Positions 20,782-32,837 of a stretch of DNA of 64,000 nt are shown here, piece by piece. The position numbers and the translations under genes are program-made. Under the pieces are notes generated by a model. That model saw only the letters and a program-made list of their open reading frames with translations, was not told the DNA's origin and made no database searches. The first letter of the stretch is position 1. Every line of letters begins with the position of its first letter. Source of the DNA: Vitis vinifera. Taxonomy: Eukaryota > Streptophyta > Magnoliopsida > Vitales > Vitaceae. The stretch spans positions 26,266,001-26,330,000 of the forward strand of contig NC_081814.1 of the NCBI RefSeq assembly GCF_030704535.1. Reading direction: 5' to 3'.

Positions 20782-23400
20782 TCAGGATGCCAATGAAGTT
20801 GGCTCCGCCTGCCATTTCCAAACATCAACTTGTCCAGTTCCATCCCCAATGAAAAAGAGTCCCCCAGGACCTATTTGAATCGCTCGGACTTGTTCCTTTG
20901 CAAAAATCCTGGCCCTCTCGGTGAATCTATGCCACAACATATAAAATTAGTCCACCAAGAAGCAGGGAAGAATAATGGAATTATGAAGAGAAATACAACC
21001 TAGAAAGTAATGGTTATACTCACGATGGTAATTCATATAGCCGAACAGAATTGTCATTGCAAGAGCACAACAATATTGGTTTTCCTTCTGAATCGAACAT
21101 ACCGAAAAGTGCAAGCACACCCTGTAACAAGAGGCAGAATATAACAGCATTATAACAGAAATATATCAGCAGTACCGCTCACATTCCCTTGATAAAGAGG
21201 TTCTTCATTATGTGTATAGGTCACTTCCAAGTTGCCAGCTTCAGTAGCAAACCAAACCTAAACCAAAACAAGTATCAGAACAGACATCCAGTCTAATATC
21301 CATGGTGAATGTAATAATTGTAATCAGAAATGAAACTGACCTTAATTTTTTGGTCCAATGAACATGATATCAAATAGGGACCCCAGCAAACAAGAGACAT
21401 CACAACTGATGCATGCTCCTTCAGAGTATGAATACACTGTAATGTATTAAGATCCCACACCTGAAAGGAATATAATAATCACTTTTGTATACACATTTTA
21501 CCAAGAAATATTATAAAACATGACAATGGAACAACTGAGCAGTATTAAAGACTATCATTAAGTCAAATAACATTAACTACATATTTTAATGAACCATGAA
21601 TTTTGCAATTTGGAAATTCAAATAATTTGTATTACCAGTGACTGATTTTTCCAGGACTCTAATGTACAACATGCTATTACCATTAAAGAGGAGATTTGCG
21701 TAATTGTCAAATGCAACAATAATAGAAGCTTTTGAATTAACAAACCTATTTCTGCTGAAGTTGCTCAATTAAGTTGGCTTTCAAGTGCTATTTTTCCAGT
21801 CCACATACTTTGTATAGATTCGACTATTTTGCAGTTTTCACATAATGGGAAATGATAAAACAAACACCCTTAATATAAAAACACAAGCTGACATATTTCC
21901 AAACCACTCTGCATAGAAAAATGATATAATAGTACATAAAAGAGCTTAATTAAACCTACTCTTATTGTATTGTCCAATGAACCAGAATATAGCCTCCCAC
22001 CACCAACTGTGAGCGAAAACACAGCACAATTGTGGCCTCCCAATGTTGTAGCCAGCTCAAAAGCATTGGTTTCCTTACTGGGTTTCCATGCATATATAGT
22101 GCCATTCTGCAGCACCAAAAATTAAAAATAAGAAATAACTTTGTAGTGTGACCCCAACATGTTGAAATAGCGAAAGAGAAAAAAAAAAAAAGTTGGACTC
22201 AAATGTGCAAGTTCTTTCACACTGCCATTTTCAGGTTGTAAAGCTGTATGGGAAGTTGGGACTCCATTAGTCGTTTACAGGGGTCAGATGATATACCAAA
22301 TCATTACCATTCCTAAGAGCAGGACACAGAAAGTTACACCAGATATAAGGAGTCATCAAGAAATTTACCTCTGCCCCTGCGAAGAGCATATCATGATCCA
22401 CCACCATAGCATAAATTTGCCCAACTGGTCCATCCAGAGAGAGATCGGCACAAGACTCAATATTCCATGCCTGAAACATTACCAGCATAGATTCGATCCG
22501 ATACATCAAATTATAATCAAACTGAATTGAACAAACAATTTGAAGAGAAAAGGAATAAGATGTGTTTCAATCTTACCTTAACAACATCTTTTATTCCAGC
22601 AAATACCCAAGGGCCTGCACTGATTAAGGACCCAATTTCCCCTCCAAGATTGACCACACCATCACATTGACCAGTATGGCAGTCCCAAACCCGTATATAC
22701 CCATCTCTACTGGCAGTATAGAGCTTCTCTGAGCCAGAAGGAAGCACAATTCCTGAGATGGCCTGAACAAAGAAAAGAAATTCTCATGGATAAGATGTTG
22801 TTCAATTTAGCCAATTAACAAAAGCACCATCTTAATTACTGCACCAACTACCTTGATGTGCCCATTAAGCTTTGCCAACTTGAAAACCCCATGGCCCTTA
22901 AACCATGAATGGAGATACTGGCACTTATCTGCCTCCACACAATTTCCATGTAGTCAGTACTTGCAGACCCTTTCTCCAATTACTTTCTGTGTAATTCCAT
23001 TTCCAGAGCTACTTCCTGCTCTTGTTTGACTTGATGAACACCTTAGATTAGTTGAGTCCCATTCACCCTTCTGGTCAGAATAGAGAGTCCTCTCCCTGTT
23101 GTTTCTATGGGATTGATTTGAAGCTGATGTACACTTCGGAGTTGTTGAACCTGATGACCTATCCAGACTCGTTAAACTTGATGCACTCTTCGAATCAGAG
23201 TCGGGATTCCTCTGCCAGCAGTTTTTGCGGAACTGATTTGAAACTTGATAGTGGGTGTTTTGGGGCAATTCTTGGTGCAGGAACCTACAAGGGTTTCTGT
23301 TGCACCTCCCACGGAGCCAATAGGAACAAACCATGTTGTTCACATGTCTTCTTCCCCTTTCATTTTTGTCTCCAACCGATCTTGATGGTTTGATGTCCAT
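20782..23400 (-). pseudogene. CCCH zinc finger-WD40 protein (ZFWD type), one nonsense codon
   Basis: Eight exons are predicted on the minus strand: 23400-22852, 22762-22577, 22470-22369, 22106-21960, 21460-21341, 21257-21183, 21121-21024 and 20926-20782. All have GT-AG borders and phases that join to 474 codons, close to the usual length of plant ZFWD proteins. The first CCCH finger is in CSYWLRGRCNRNPCRFLH (about residues 25-42). The second starts CKY and is interrupted by TGA at 22956-22954 (codon 149), where the right-arm copy has a tryptophan codon. The WD40 part follows (YTASRDGYIRVWDC, LYSGSLDNTIR, VWDLNTLQCIHTLKEH, DGTGQVDVWKW). The family is nuclear and thought to bind RNA. With one stop and perfect splice sites, it is either a very recent pseudogene or a sequence/allele variant. 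Confidence 0.85.
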
Positions 23401-24421
23401 GGCTATATCACAAAAAATACATAGGTCGAACATATAAGTTTGCTGCACCAAAAAAATCCTTCAAAATCCTAACATCAACATCGAGAAAACCCTTAAATCT
23501 ATGATCTTCAATTTAAAACCCTCAGAAATCCACCATGATCCTCAATTTAAAACACTCAGAAATCCACCACGAATAGCTTCTAAACATCAATTAAAATAAA
23601 ATAATTTCATCTCTTCACATCCATCAAACCCTTAACTTTCCAATTCTTAAAAACTTCAATGCAAAACCCATATCTATCAGAATCTTTAAATTTCCGATTC
23701 TCAATTCAAAATACCAAATAAATCCACCAACCCATCTTCGATATGAATCAAAACCCTCAAGAAAAAACCCAAAATATAAAGAAAGAAGCAAACCTGAAGA
23801 AGAAGAAGAAGAAGAAGAGGAAAACAAGAGAAGAAGGCAGTCTTCAGAGAGAACTACGCAAAAGTTATCTACGAGCTTGCTGTTTGTTCTTTAGCTCTTC
23901 TCTTTCTATTTATAGGCGCAAGTAAGCGCGGGAATGTTTGAAATTTGAATTTCCGTTAAACGGGCGCGTACTCTTCACCTGACTTGATCTGCCGTTAGGC
24001 GCCGCCGCCCCGCGTTAAGTAAATAAAAAATTACAAAAAAAAAAAGAAAAAAAAATTGAAAAGAAAGATTAGGAATCAGTAGGAAAATAACAAAAAAAAA
24101 TGGTTTATAATTTTTCATTACAAGTAAATTTTCTTGAAAAATCAATATATTTTAATGGTCTATAAATTAATATATTTTATGTAGTAATGGTTTTTTTCTC
24201 TAATGTGAACATTCATATCAAAATTTTATTAATTAAAAATATTTATCAAAAATATATTTTAATCTTTTTTATAATAAATTTATAAATAATTATTAACATT
24301 GACATAAATGAAATAATATATATATATATAGATATTCTAAGCCCTCACTAATTATTTATTATTTATTATTAATTTATTAAAAATTAATATTGAATCAAAT
24401 AAATCAAAAAATGTATTAGGT
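23401..24421 (-). promoter_or_regulatory. ZFWD leader and promoter region, then AT-rich DNA
   Basis: From 23,401 to about 23,920 the minus strand is a long leader/promoter with short open frames. The equivalent sequence is conserved at 28,080-28,232 plus 32,838-33,600, and in part at 46,310-46,740. A TATAAATA-like box on the minus strand lies near 23,910 (plus strand CTATTTATAGG). From 24,030 to 24,413 the sequence is AT-rich with no gene. Confidence 0.5.
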
Positions 24422-25101
24422 CATGTTTTCAGAACCGTACCGATCATTAAACCGGAAAAGTTACATGTTCACGGTTTATTGGTCGGATTAGCGGTTGAAC
24501 CGTGATCGAACCGGTGACGTCATAAATATACATTTTATTATTTTATATATTATTAAAAATTAAAATTTTAATAAATTAAATCTAAATTTTGACAGCATAT
24601 ACTTTCTTGAGTTTTTTCACAAAATTTTTTACCTGTAAAAGTCATCAATCATCATATATGATATCTCTAAAATAATATAAGATGTTATATATTCAAAATG
24701 TCAATAAACCTAGTATTCATCAAATAATCAAACCATTGCTATCCTATAATAACCAAATTTTCAAAGAGTTGTTAACTTAACACATTGTCCATAATAGATA
24801 ATAAAAATGTCAACCACAACACTTAAATAATTGCTCAAATTATAACATGTCAATGTTTGAATATTCATGAAGATTTTTGCATACTAATAAATATAAAATT
24901 CATGTCTTCATTCATTTTGGAAATTGGAATATGGAGATTGAAAATAAGTATCTGGAAAACCAAAGCTCTCCACATCAAGCCCTTTTATAGCCACCCCACC
25001 ACCATCCTTATCATCTACAAAAATATTGAATATATATCAACAAAAAATCATTTTTGAAGATAAAATATAATTATTGAACTTTTATAAGTTTAAATATTCT
25101 A

Positions 25102-26960
25102 CTAACCAATGTGAGAACTTGAACCTTCCACTTCATTTATTGGAATTGACCCTTTTTCATATAGAAGATTTTCCAATTCTTCAACATCTAGCTCTGTTGG
25201 CTGATCCCCATCAACTATCCAAAAATCGGTCTCATCAATGCATGCATAGTCAATGGGATCATAGATTCTTTTCTTGTTATAAAACCTAAAAAAGAAAAGC
25301 ATATAATTATTCATAATTATGAATAAAAGAATTTAAATTCAAAAAACTAAGAAAACATTTATATCGATTTTTTAACCTCAAATTGTAATGAACGTATACA
25401 AGATCATTAAGCTTTGATGTTCCAATCTATTCCTTCTTTTGGTATGTATACGTTCAAAGACACTCCAATTCCTCTCACATCCAGAAAACGATGCAGTTTG
25501 GCTTAATATTCGAATGACCAACTTTTGCAAATGTGGTGCACTGTATCCATGTAGCCTCCACCATTCATCTAGTTACCATTTCACATTAAAAATAAGAAAG
25601 AAAAAAAAAGCATTAGCAAGTTTAAAATATTAAATGGTAAGTAGGTAACTAATAAAAAAGAACAAACACACTAATAAATGAAAATAATCTTTTACCAGGT
25701 TGAAGTACTTCACGTGAAGAATAAGCAAGGTTTCTTCCAAAACTTCCCAATTGATCACAAAAAAACTTCATTTCATTCATTGTATCAAGCTTGCCTTTCA
25801 GAACTTTCTGATCAATAACATCTATGACACCTCCAATAGCAATTGGCTTATTACAAAAGTTTTCCTGATCATATTGGAAACATGGATTCAACCAATAAGC
25901 TGTTGAATAAATGCTTTTCTTTAGTTATTGATCCCAATATTGCTTTATGATCTTTGTCTAAGGCTTGTATAGTCTTTTGTTGTAGTTAAACAACTTCTTG
26001 ATGCCCAAATGAACCCTATACATGCCTTCATAGACATATCCCATCAAAGGCCTCTCATCACAATCAACAATATGCAATAAGCGCATTAGTGGAGACATAA
26101 GATTCACAACAATCAAACAATCATTCCAAAATATATTATCCAAGATGATGAAACCTGCAACTTTGCTTTTATTATTCTTTGAATATCTAGAGTTTAGAAA
26201 GAACTTACTAGTCACCAAAGCTTGCAAGTCATGTTTATGATCATGAAGACTATTGAGTGCAATGATTGTAGTAGCAAAGCGAGTTGCACCAGGTCGGAGA
26301 ATCTCTATCCATCCGTCTCTTTTTCCCAACCAACTTAACAAAGCAACATGATTATACACAATAATTGTCACCTTTGATGTATGTCTTACAAGTTCAGCAA
26401 CATGGTCCATCTTACCAATATCCTTAAAGATTAAATTAAGACAATGAACTGCACAAGGTGACCAATTGATATGTTTATGCTTCTGAGAAATCAATCTCTC
26501 CGCGGCCACATAATTTGTTGCATTATCAGTCACTATATGAACTACATTGAGTGGACCCACCCATTCAATCACCTCATCAAATAACAAAAACAAATTAATA
26601 CATCCTTGACAATGTCCGAAGCATCAATAGATTTCACAAACGAGATTCCTTCAGGACAATACATAAGGAAGTTGATAAGTGTTCTTTGTCTATTATTTGT
26701 TTAACCATCACCCATTATGGTACACCCAACTTTTGCCTAAATTGCACGATAAGAGTCCACAAGTAATTGAACTTCCTTTTTGGCATCATTTAAAAGATTA
26801 ACCCGCAACTGATGGTAATTTAGACCCTTAAATCCAGGGCCAATTGCAGATATAGCATCTAACATTGGCTTGAGGGTTGCCTGCTTGAAATAGTGCAACG
26901 GGGAATTGGGAAGAGGCGAGTCAGGCCAGTCAGGTGACGGTAGGGAGGGTTGTCGGCTTA
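25102..26960 (-). pseudogene. hAT transposase remnant (DUF659 and dimerisation regions)
   Basis: Minus-strand order: a DUF659-like catalytic region at about 26,870-25,958, including a 211-codon open frame (HIVTDNATNYVAAERL, SPCAVHCLNLIFKDIG, LRPGATRFATT, VGYVYEGM-like MGYVYEGMYR). Next is the C-terminal dimerisation region at about 25,590-25,380 (SAPHLQKL, CERNWSVFERIHTKRRNRL), then an acidic tail exon at about 25,290-25,102 (DYACIDETDFW, LDVEELENLLYE). No BED finger is recognised near the right end, and stops separate the blocks. The element depended on another copy for transposition or has died since. Confidence 0.82.
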
Positions 26961-27070
26961 TAACAGCCGCCGGTGGGAGCTGTTTGGGTGTTGTGGCATG
27001 TCGGGAGCGGGCGGAGCGATAATTGCTACGGGGGACGAGAGAGGGTTTACAATCGTGATTTATACCCTCT

Positions 27071-27086
27071 AAAACGACGTCGTTTT
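27071..27086. promoter_or_regulatory. 16-bp palindrome in hAT 1
   Basis: AAAACGACGTCGTTTT is a perfect palindrome about 160 bases inside the right end of hAT 1, upstream of the transposase. A near-identical word sits in the same relative position in hAT 2 (32,581-32,596). It has an ACGT core, as bound by plant bZIP factors. A regulatory role is inferred. Confidence 0.5.
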
Positions 27087-27250
27087 GATGTTGTTTTTAA
27101 AAAAAAAATTAAATTTAATCGAACCGGTCAGTTCGGAGGGAATCAACCAGTTCGTCCAATTCACCGGTTGGACCGCCGATTCGTTCGGTTTATTGATTGG
27201 ACTGTTGGTTCAAGCGATCCAATCCAGTTTTTAAAACCATGGTATTAGGT

Positions 27251-27620
27251 GTTAAGATATGTATATATATATTAGACATACAAAACGTAAAGAGAAAAAT
27301 GGAAGGGTGAAACATTTTGGGAGTGCATTAATTTACATTATTTTAATGATTAAATGTCTTGTTATCTCAAATAAAATAGTTAAAATGATTTATTATCTTT
27401 CATTATCTCATTATATTTATTTTTTTTAAAATATGATATTGTTTATAATATATTTTCATGTCAAATTAATATCTAAATTTCATATATTATTATATTAAAT
27501 TAATCTTAGGTCTACCTTTTTTTTTTCTTTTTTTTCTTTTTTCTTTTTATTCTCATTCTTAAGGGAATGGAACATATTTCTTCATAGGGCGTCAATGAAA
27601 CTCATTTTTCATTTTGAAAG
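27251..27620. other. AT-rich spacer
   Basis: No gene. The stretch includes a pyrimidine run at 27,515-27,550 and ends where the partial ZFWD copy begins. Confidence 0.5.
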
Positions 27621-28080
27621 TGCTTGCAGACCCTTTCTCCAATTACTTTTTGTGTATTTCCATTTCTAGAGCTACTTCCTGCTCTTGATAGACTTGATGA
27701 ACACCTTAGATTAGTTGAGTCCCATTCACCATTTTTGGTCAGAATAGAGAGTTCTCTCCCTACTGTTTCTATGGGATTGATTTGAAGTTGATGAACACTT
27801 TGGAGTTGTTGAACCTGATGACCTATCTAGACTCATTAAACTTGATGCACTCTTTGAATCAAAGTCAGGATTCCTCTGCCAGCAATTTTTATGAAACTGA
27901 TTTGAAATTTGATAGTGGGTATTTTGGGGCAAGTCTTGTACAGGAACCTACAAGGGTTTTTGTTGCACCTCCCACGAAGCCAAAAGGAGCAAACCATGTT
28001 GTTCACATGTCCCCCCCCCCCCCCCCCCCCACCTCTTTCATTTTTGTCTCTAACCAATCTTGATGGCTTGATGTCCATGG
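27621..28080 (-). pseudogene. ZFWD first-exon fragment (third copy)
   Basis: It matches only the first exon of the ZFWD gene, from MDIKPSRLV to the region before the second CCCH finger. At its 3' side it stops abruptly near 27,620. A run of 20 C (28,011-28,030) inserts a glycine stretch before the first finger. There are frameshifts after NPCRFLY and near 27,730 (the QKW end). No WD40 exon follows. The upstream leader is interrupted at 28,233 by hAT 2 and resumes at 32,838. Confidence 0.85.
28011..28030. repeat. 20-base homopolymer C run
   Basis: Twenty consecutive C on the plus strand, replacing the mixed CTTCTTCCCC seen at the same place in the left-arm copy. Homopolymers of G/C this long are rare in plant DNA and are prone to slippage and assembly error. 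Confidence 0.9.
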
Positions 28081-28533
28081 CTATATCATAAAAAATATAT
28101 AGGTAGAACATATAAGTTTGCTGCACCAAACACAACCTTCAAAACCCTAATATCAACACCGAGAAACTCCTTAAATCTTTGACCCTCATAAATCCATTAG
28201 GAACAGCCACAAATCATCAATTAACATAAAACCATAGTTTTAAAAGGCTCAAGGCGCACCAAAGCACAAAGTAGTCCTGGAGCCTAAGAAGGAATAGATT
28301 TAATTTGTCTTAAATAGATAAATCATCAAATATCATCCAAAACTTCAATTTAATCAACAAAAAACATAAAAATAAAGAACTCCAAGCATAAAAACAAATC
28401 CAAATCCGTATTGCTAATAGCCTAATGCATATTCATATCCAAAGTTTCCAAACCAAAACATGAAATTTGTCCACAATTCAAAAACATCATTAAAAAACAC
28501 TTGAATAACAAATTTTTCCACAACAATCAATCA

Positions 28534-31245
28534 TCACTCCTCCTCTAAATCAACAAAATAATCATCATCATCATCATCATTTCCATCATCACATTTGTAG
28601 CCTTCTCCATGTTCTTCATCTGCTGAATCAATCATGCCTCCATCTTCATCTTCATTTATTAGTGAATGAGAAGGCAAAGTTCTAGAACTTGAAGTTATCC
28701 CCCTCGTTGGTGGTATTATGCTTGAGCTTGCTTTAGCTCTAATTTTAGTATCAAACCTGGCCTCCTCAGCTCCAGTAGCTCTAGCAACATCACCCCATGC
28801 CAAATTATCATCATCAAATACAAAATCATCTTGTGTATCTCCATGAGAATCCTCGTCTTCCATTCTTCCTATCAACCATTCATTGTTATCATCTATATCT
28901 TTCAAAGAAATTGGGTCAATGCTGTTACGTTCATTGTATCTTCTCTTCAAGGCTTGATTATACTTAATGTATATCAAATCATTCAAGCGTTGATAATCTA
29001 ACTTATTTCTCCTCTTGCTATGAATCTGCAAAAATTCATAAGCTCATAAATATATTTTAAAGTTTTAACTTTTAAGTTACATTCAAGACTCTATTAGACT
29101 ATTACTTGTAATTATTTTGGTCACTTACATTTTCAAAAATTCTCTAATTCCGTTCACAATCTGATGCACTGCATGTTAAGTTAAGGACTTTCATTGCAAA
29201 CCTTTGCAAATTTGGAGCTGAAGCTCCATATGCAGCCCACCATTCAGTTGTAGTATAGATGTTAACAATTTAGTGAAACAATTCACCTATTTTAGAAAAA
29301 ATACAATCTAATCATTTAAATAAACAAAACTAAATAACTAATCTTGTGCTCTAGTCTTCCTTGTCCTAATAGCTAACTTATTCCCGAATAGTCCTTGGGC
29401 ATTTGTGTACAAACTCATTTCGACCACAACTTTTCTTGCTTAGCAGGGTCTCTTGTTAGCCTTAAGATGCCTTTATACAAATCACTCATAATCTCTATAT
29501 CATGCAATATTTCTAGTTTATCATAGAAGAATTGTGTTAAAAAAATACCCTATTGCATGCAAAGGCCGATGAAGCTGAATCTCCCACCTCTTATCAATGA
29601 TGTTGAAGATTTATATGTACTTCTCTTCATTTCCATTAAAAATTCTCACAATTTTATTTTTAGTTCTATTCACGGCCTCATAGATGTATTCCATAGAAGC
29701 TTTTATTTCACCATCAACTAAACGAAGCATACAAACTAGGGGACTCGAAACTTTTAAGAAAAACACAATAATGTTCCAAAATGAAGGCATTAGAACTATG
29801 TTGGCTATAGTTTTCCTCTTTTGCTCTTTTGCTCATTTACTATCTGACTAATCTGAGCTTGTAACCATCTTCCTCAAGTTGTTTTTTTGTTCATGCAATT
29901 GCGATAATGTGATAAAAGCCATTGCAAACCGAGTCTTAGCAGACCTAAGCAATTCCCTTTGTCCAGTAAAATGCCTCATCATGTTGAGTAGCCTTGAGCG
30001 ATTATAAATATACCTATTTAGTGATATAACCCTCTCCAATGTCTTCTTGATGTTTGGTAGCTTTCCAATATCTTACAACATCAAGTCAAGGCAATGTGCA
30101 GCACACGGTGTCCAATACAAATGCGGACGCTTTAATTCTAACAACCTCCCTATGTGATATTGTAGACGATAAATTTATATAAGTTCTCAAGATAAATAAT
30201 CCAAAATTTAAAAGTAAGTAAAAATTCAAGAAATTGTCTTTATTACCTGCCATCACATAATTTGAGTGATTATTTGTTATAACTTGAATAACATTCTCCT
30301 CACCAACTTGCTTTACCTATTTTTCAAGCAACTCAAACATTTTTTCTCCCGCCTTAATCATTGAAGAAGCATAAATAAATTACATAAATATGGTTCATTT
30401 TGAATAATTAACCAAAAAATTCACCAAAGTTCTCTATTTCCTATCGGTCCATTCATCCGACATAATTAAACATCCATTTTTTTTCCATTCCACCATATAA
30501 TCTTTCATCAAATCTTTTGTGAGAGCTAATTATATCTTAAGGTTAGTAACTCTTACCTCATGAAGAGTTGGTTCCTTCATACCCACACTATATTGGTCAA
30601 TAGCCTCAATCATTTGTTGAAAACTTGGATATGTGACTGCATTAAATGGAATAACAACCTCATACATCCACCTTGTGATAAGCATACAAGCTCTTTCTCT
30701 TGCTTCCTTTTTATAAGCATCATTGATGGTAGTTTGATTCATCTTCCCACTCCTTTGATTTTGAACAACCATCTCTGCATTAGAAGTGAAAAAAAAATGA
30801 TCCATAGGACCTTTTTGTCTTGGTTTTTTTTAAAGAAAACATCATACCACCACTTCCTTCTCGGTTACTACCTCCACTAGAAATGTTGGTGACATTCATT
30901 CTACTATTAATCTCCTCACCAAAATCTTCGTTTTTCAAACCAAACAAATCTTCATTAACATTTTCACTCCCTATATTCATTTGTCTTTTTTATTTTTCTT
31001 GGAACTGTGTACTCTTCCATTTCTTCTCTAACATGTTTCAAACATTTTCTACACTTTTTAGCATTTCTATATCCACCAACAAAATGTTGTTTGTGTCTAT
31101 ATATGCCTCATTTGGTTACTTTATCACAAAAAATGTATATGATGGTGTTCAAATCTTTTTCATTAACCCAATGAGCATACTTCCATCGGAGATTTCTTCT
31201 TCCACTTGCACTAGAGTCTACTTGAGTTTCACTCTCATTATCCAT
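28534..31245 (-). pseudogene. BED-type hAT transposase remnant
   Basis: In order on the minus strand: a BED finger at about 31,245-31,055 (start MDNESETQ, then YIFCDKV, with an in-frame stop where the RGI motif is expected). Next is a serine/asparagine-rich linker. A segment with VIPFNAVTYPSFQQMIEAI (30,805-30,530) and DUF659-like pieces (about 30,480-29,570) follow. The dimerisation block is at about 29,270-29,100 (WWAAYGASAPNLQRFA, CERN). The last exon (29,031-28,534) holds KRRNKLDYQRLNDLIYIKYN and ends in an Asp/Glu-rich tail. Multiple stops show it is inactive. Confidence 0.82.
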
Positions 31246-31269
31246 CTTACAAACAAATTATCTATACTA

Positions 31270-32335
31270 CAATAAAATAATTATAATTAAATTAAGAAAA
31301 AAATTGAAAAAAAAATGCATATCACATTCACAAAAAATACGCACATGAATGTTTTTTGTTTGTTTATTTTTATTTAGTAAAAATTTCATGTTAAAATATA
31401 ATATTTATATTTAAACTACAATAAAATAATTATAATTAAATTAAGAAAAAAATTGAAAAAAAAAAATATGCATATCACATTAACAAAAAATATGCACATG
31501 AGTGTTTTTTGTTTGTTTATTTTTATTTAGTAAAATTTTCATGTCAAAATACAATATTTATATTTATACTAAAATATACAATATTTATTTATACTACAAT
31601 AAAATTATTATAATTAAATTATATGCATATCATATTAACAAAAAATATGCACATGATTGTTTTTTGTTTGTTTATTTTTATGTAGTATAATTTTCATGTC
31701 AAAATAAAATATTTATATTTATACTACAATATACAATATATATATATATATTAATACTACAATAAAATAATAATAATTAAATTAAGAAAAAAATGGAAAA
31801 ATAAATATACATATCACATTAACAAAAAATATGCACATGAATGTTTTTTGTTTGTTTATTTTTATTTAGATAAATTTTCATGTCAAAATACAATATTTAT
31901 ATTTATACTACAATAAAATAATTATAATTAAATTAAAAAAATTGAAAAAAAAATGCATATCACATTAACAAAAAATATGCACACGAGTGTTTTTTGTTTG
32001 TTTATTTTTCTTTAGTAAAATTTTCTTGTCAAAATACAATATTTATATTTATACTACAATAACATAATTATAATTAAATTAAGAAAAAAATTGAAAAAAA
32101 AAATGTATATCACATTAACAAAAAATATGCACATGAGTGTTTTTTGTTTGTTTATTTTTATTTAGTAAAATTTTCATGTCAAAATACAATATTTATATTT
32201 ATATTACAATAAAATAATTATTTAAATTGAAAAAAAAATGCATATCACATTAACAAAAAATATGCATATGAGTGTTTTCTGTTTGTTTATTTTTATTTAG
32301 TAAAATTTTCATGTCAAAATACAATATTTATATAT
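31270..32335. repeat. tandem array of ~150-bp units inside hAT 2
   Basis: Seven imperfect units contain GTTTTTTGTTTGTTTATTTT, beginning near 31,350, 31,503, 31,660, 31,842, 31,989, 32,139 and 32,273 (spacings 134-182). Each also has CATATCACATTAACAAAAAA and an ACAATATTTATATTTATACT stretch. The array lies between the transposase start and the right end of the element. Unit-length differences come mainly from AT-rich indels. Confidence 0.9.
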
Positions 32336-32580
32336 TTTTTTTAAATGTCAATGAGAGTTATGAGACAAGAATGAAAAAAATGCAAAAAAGTGAAGAAAAA
32401 AGAAAAATACCTAGGTCCCGAAGAGGTATATGATTATTTTTTCTCTATTTTCTCCTATTTTTCCTCCTCCTCTTCGTCTTCTTCACTTTTCCACTGCACG
32501 GCTGAGGTTAGGGCGAGATTTGGGAGTGGTGTTGGGTTCAAAACGATCAGAAAATGTGACTAGAAGGGAAAACAAGGCCA

Positions 32581-32596
32581 AAACGACGTCATTTTG
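32581..32596. promoter_or_regulatory. near-palindrome in hAT 2
   Basis: AAAACGACGTCATTTT, one base from the perfect palindrome in hAT 1, lies about 240 bases inside the right end and upstream of the transposase. A conserved promoter element is a reasonable guess but unproven. Confidence 0.45.
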
Positions 32597-32837
32597 GTCC
32601 CAAATAAAAATAAAAATTAAGGCTTATATGCCCTCTACAACCAAATGTGGCGACACCAAAGAAGAAGAGAATGAGAAAAAAAAGAAAAAGAAAGAGAAGG
32701 ATAAGAAGGAGGTAGGGGATCAAGGCATACCCAGGGACCACGTTCCGCATTGCTTGCCTAAGCAGTGCCTTCGCAGGTAAGGCGCTAGAGGATGGCGTTG
32801 CGTCGCCTGGAGCTTAGGCGCACCTTTTACAACTCTG

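Larger units (their letters stand above)
12590..24070 (+). repeat. left arm of inverted segmental duplication
   Basis: Sequence from about 12,590 rightward reappears on the opposite strand from about 57,760 leftward. Matched landmarks are: 12,600-12,860 with 57,720-57,540; 12,880-13,040 with 52,480-52,180; the GEM-like gene 14,106-15,031 with 51,006-50,076; the GEM-like fragment 19,510-19,720 with 49,830-49,625; 20,080-20,240 with 49,260-49,060; and the ZFWD gene 23,400-20,782 with 46,741-48,477. The arms differ by many substitutions and indels. The left arm has an extra GEM-like block (16.7-19.1 kb). The right arm has the 5-kb Copia insertion. Confidence 0.85.
24422..27242 (-). mobile_element. 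hAT transposon 1, degenerate
   Basis: An element of about 2.8 kb is flanked by the 8-bp direct repeat TATTAGGT (24,414-24,421 and 27,243-27,250), the length expected for hAT elements. The ends are imperfect inverted repeats (CATGTTTTCAGAACCG against CATGGTTTTAAAAACTGG), followed by subterminal repeats of the AACCGGT/GGTTCGAT type. The transposase lies on the minus strand and is broken. Confidence 0.85.
28233..32837 (-). mobile_element. hAT transposon 2, 4.6 kb, inserted in ZFWD copy 3
   Basis: It is flanked by the 8-bp direct repeat CATAAAAC (28,225-28,232 and 32,838-32,845). The ends are inverted repeats with 13 of 15 matching bases (CATAGTTTTAAAAGG against CAGAGTTGTAAAAGG). Near both ends is GC-rich subterminal sequence with GGCGCACC/AAGGCGC words. 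The flanks rejoin to give the ZFWD leader sequence seen intact at 23,560-23,620. It encodes a broken transposase on the minus strand and carries an internal tandem array. Confidence 0.9.

Noticed and set aside
23743..23925. Lysine-rich plus-strand frame
   Set aside because: It is antisense to the ZFWD leader and consists of a GAAGAA repeat.
31300..32340. Possible CRISPR-like regular repeats
   Set aside because: Units are ~150 bp, AT-rich, imperfect and without spacers, inside a plant transposon; this is a tandem array.
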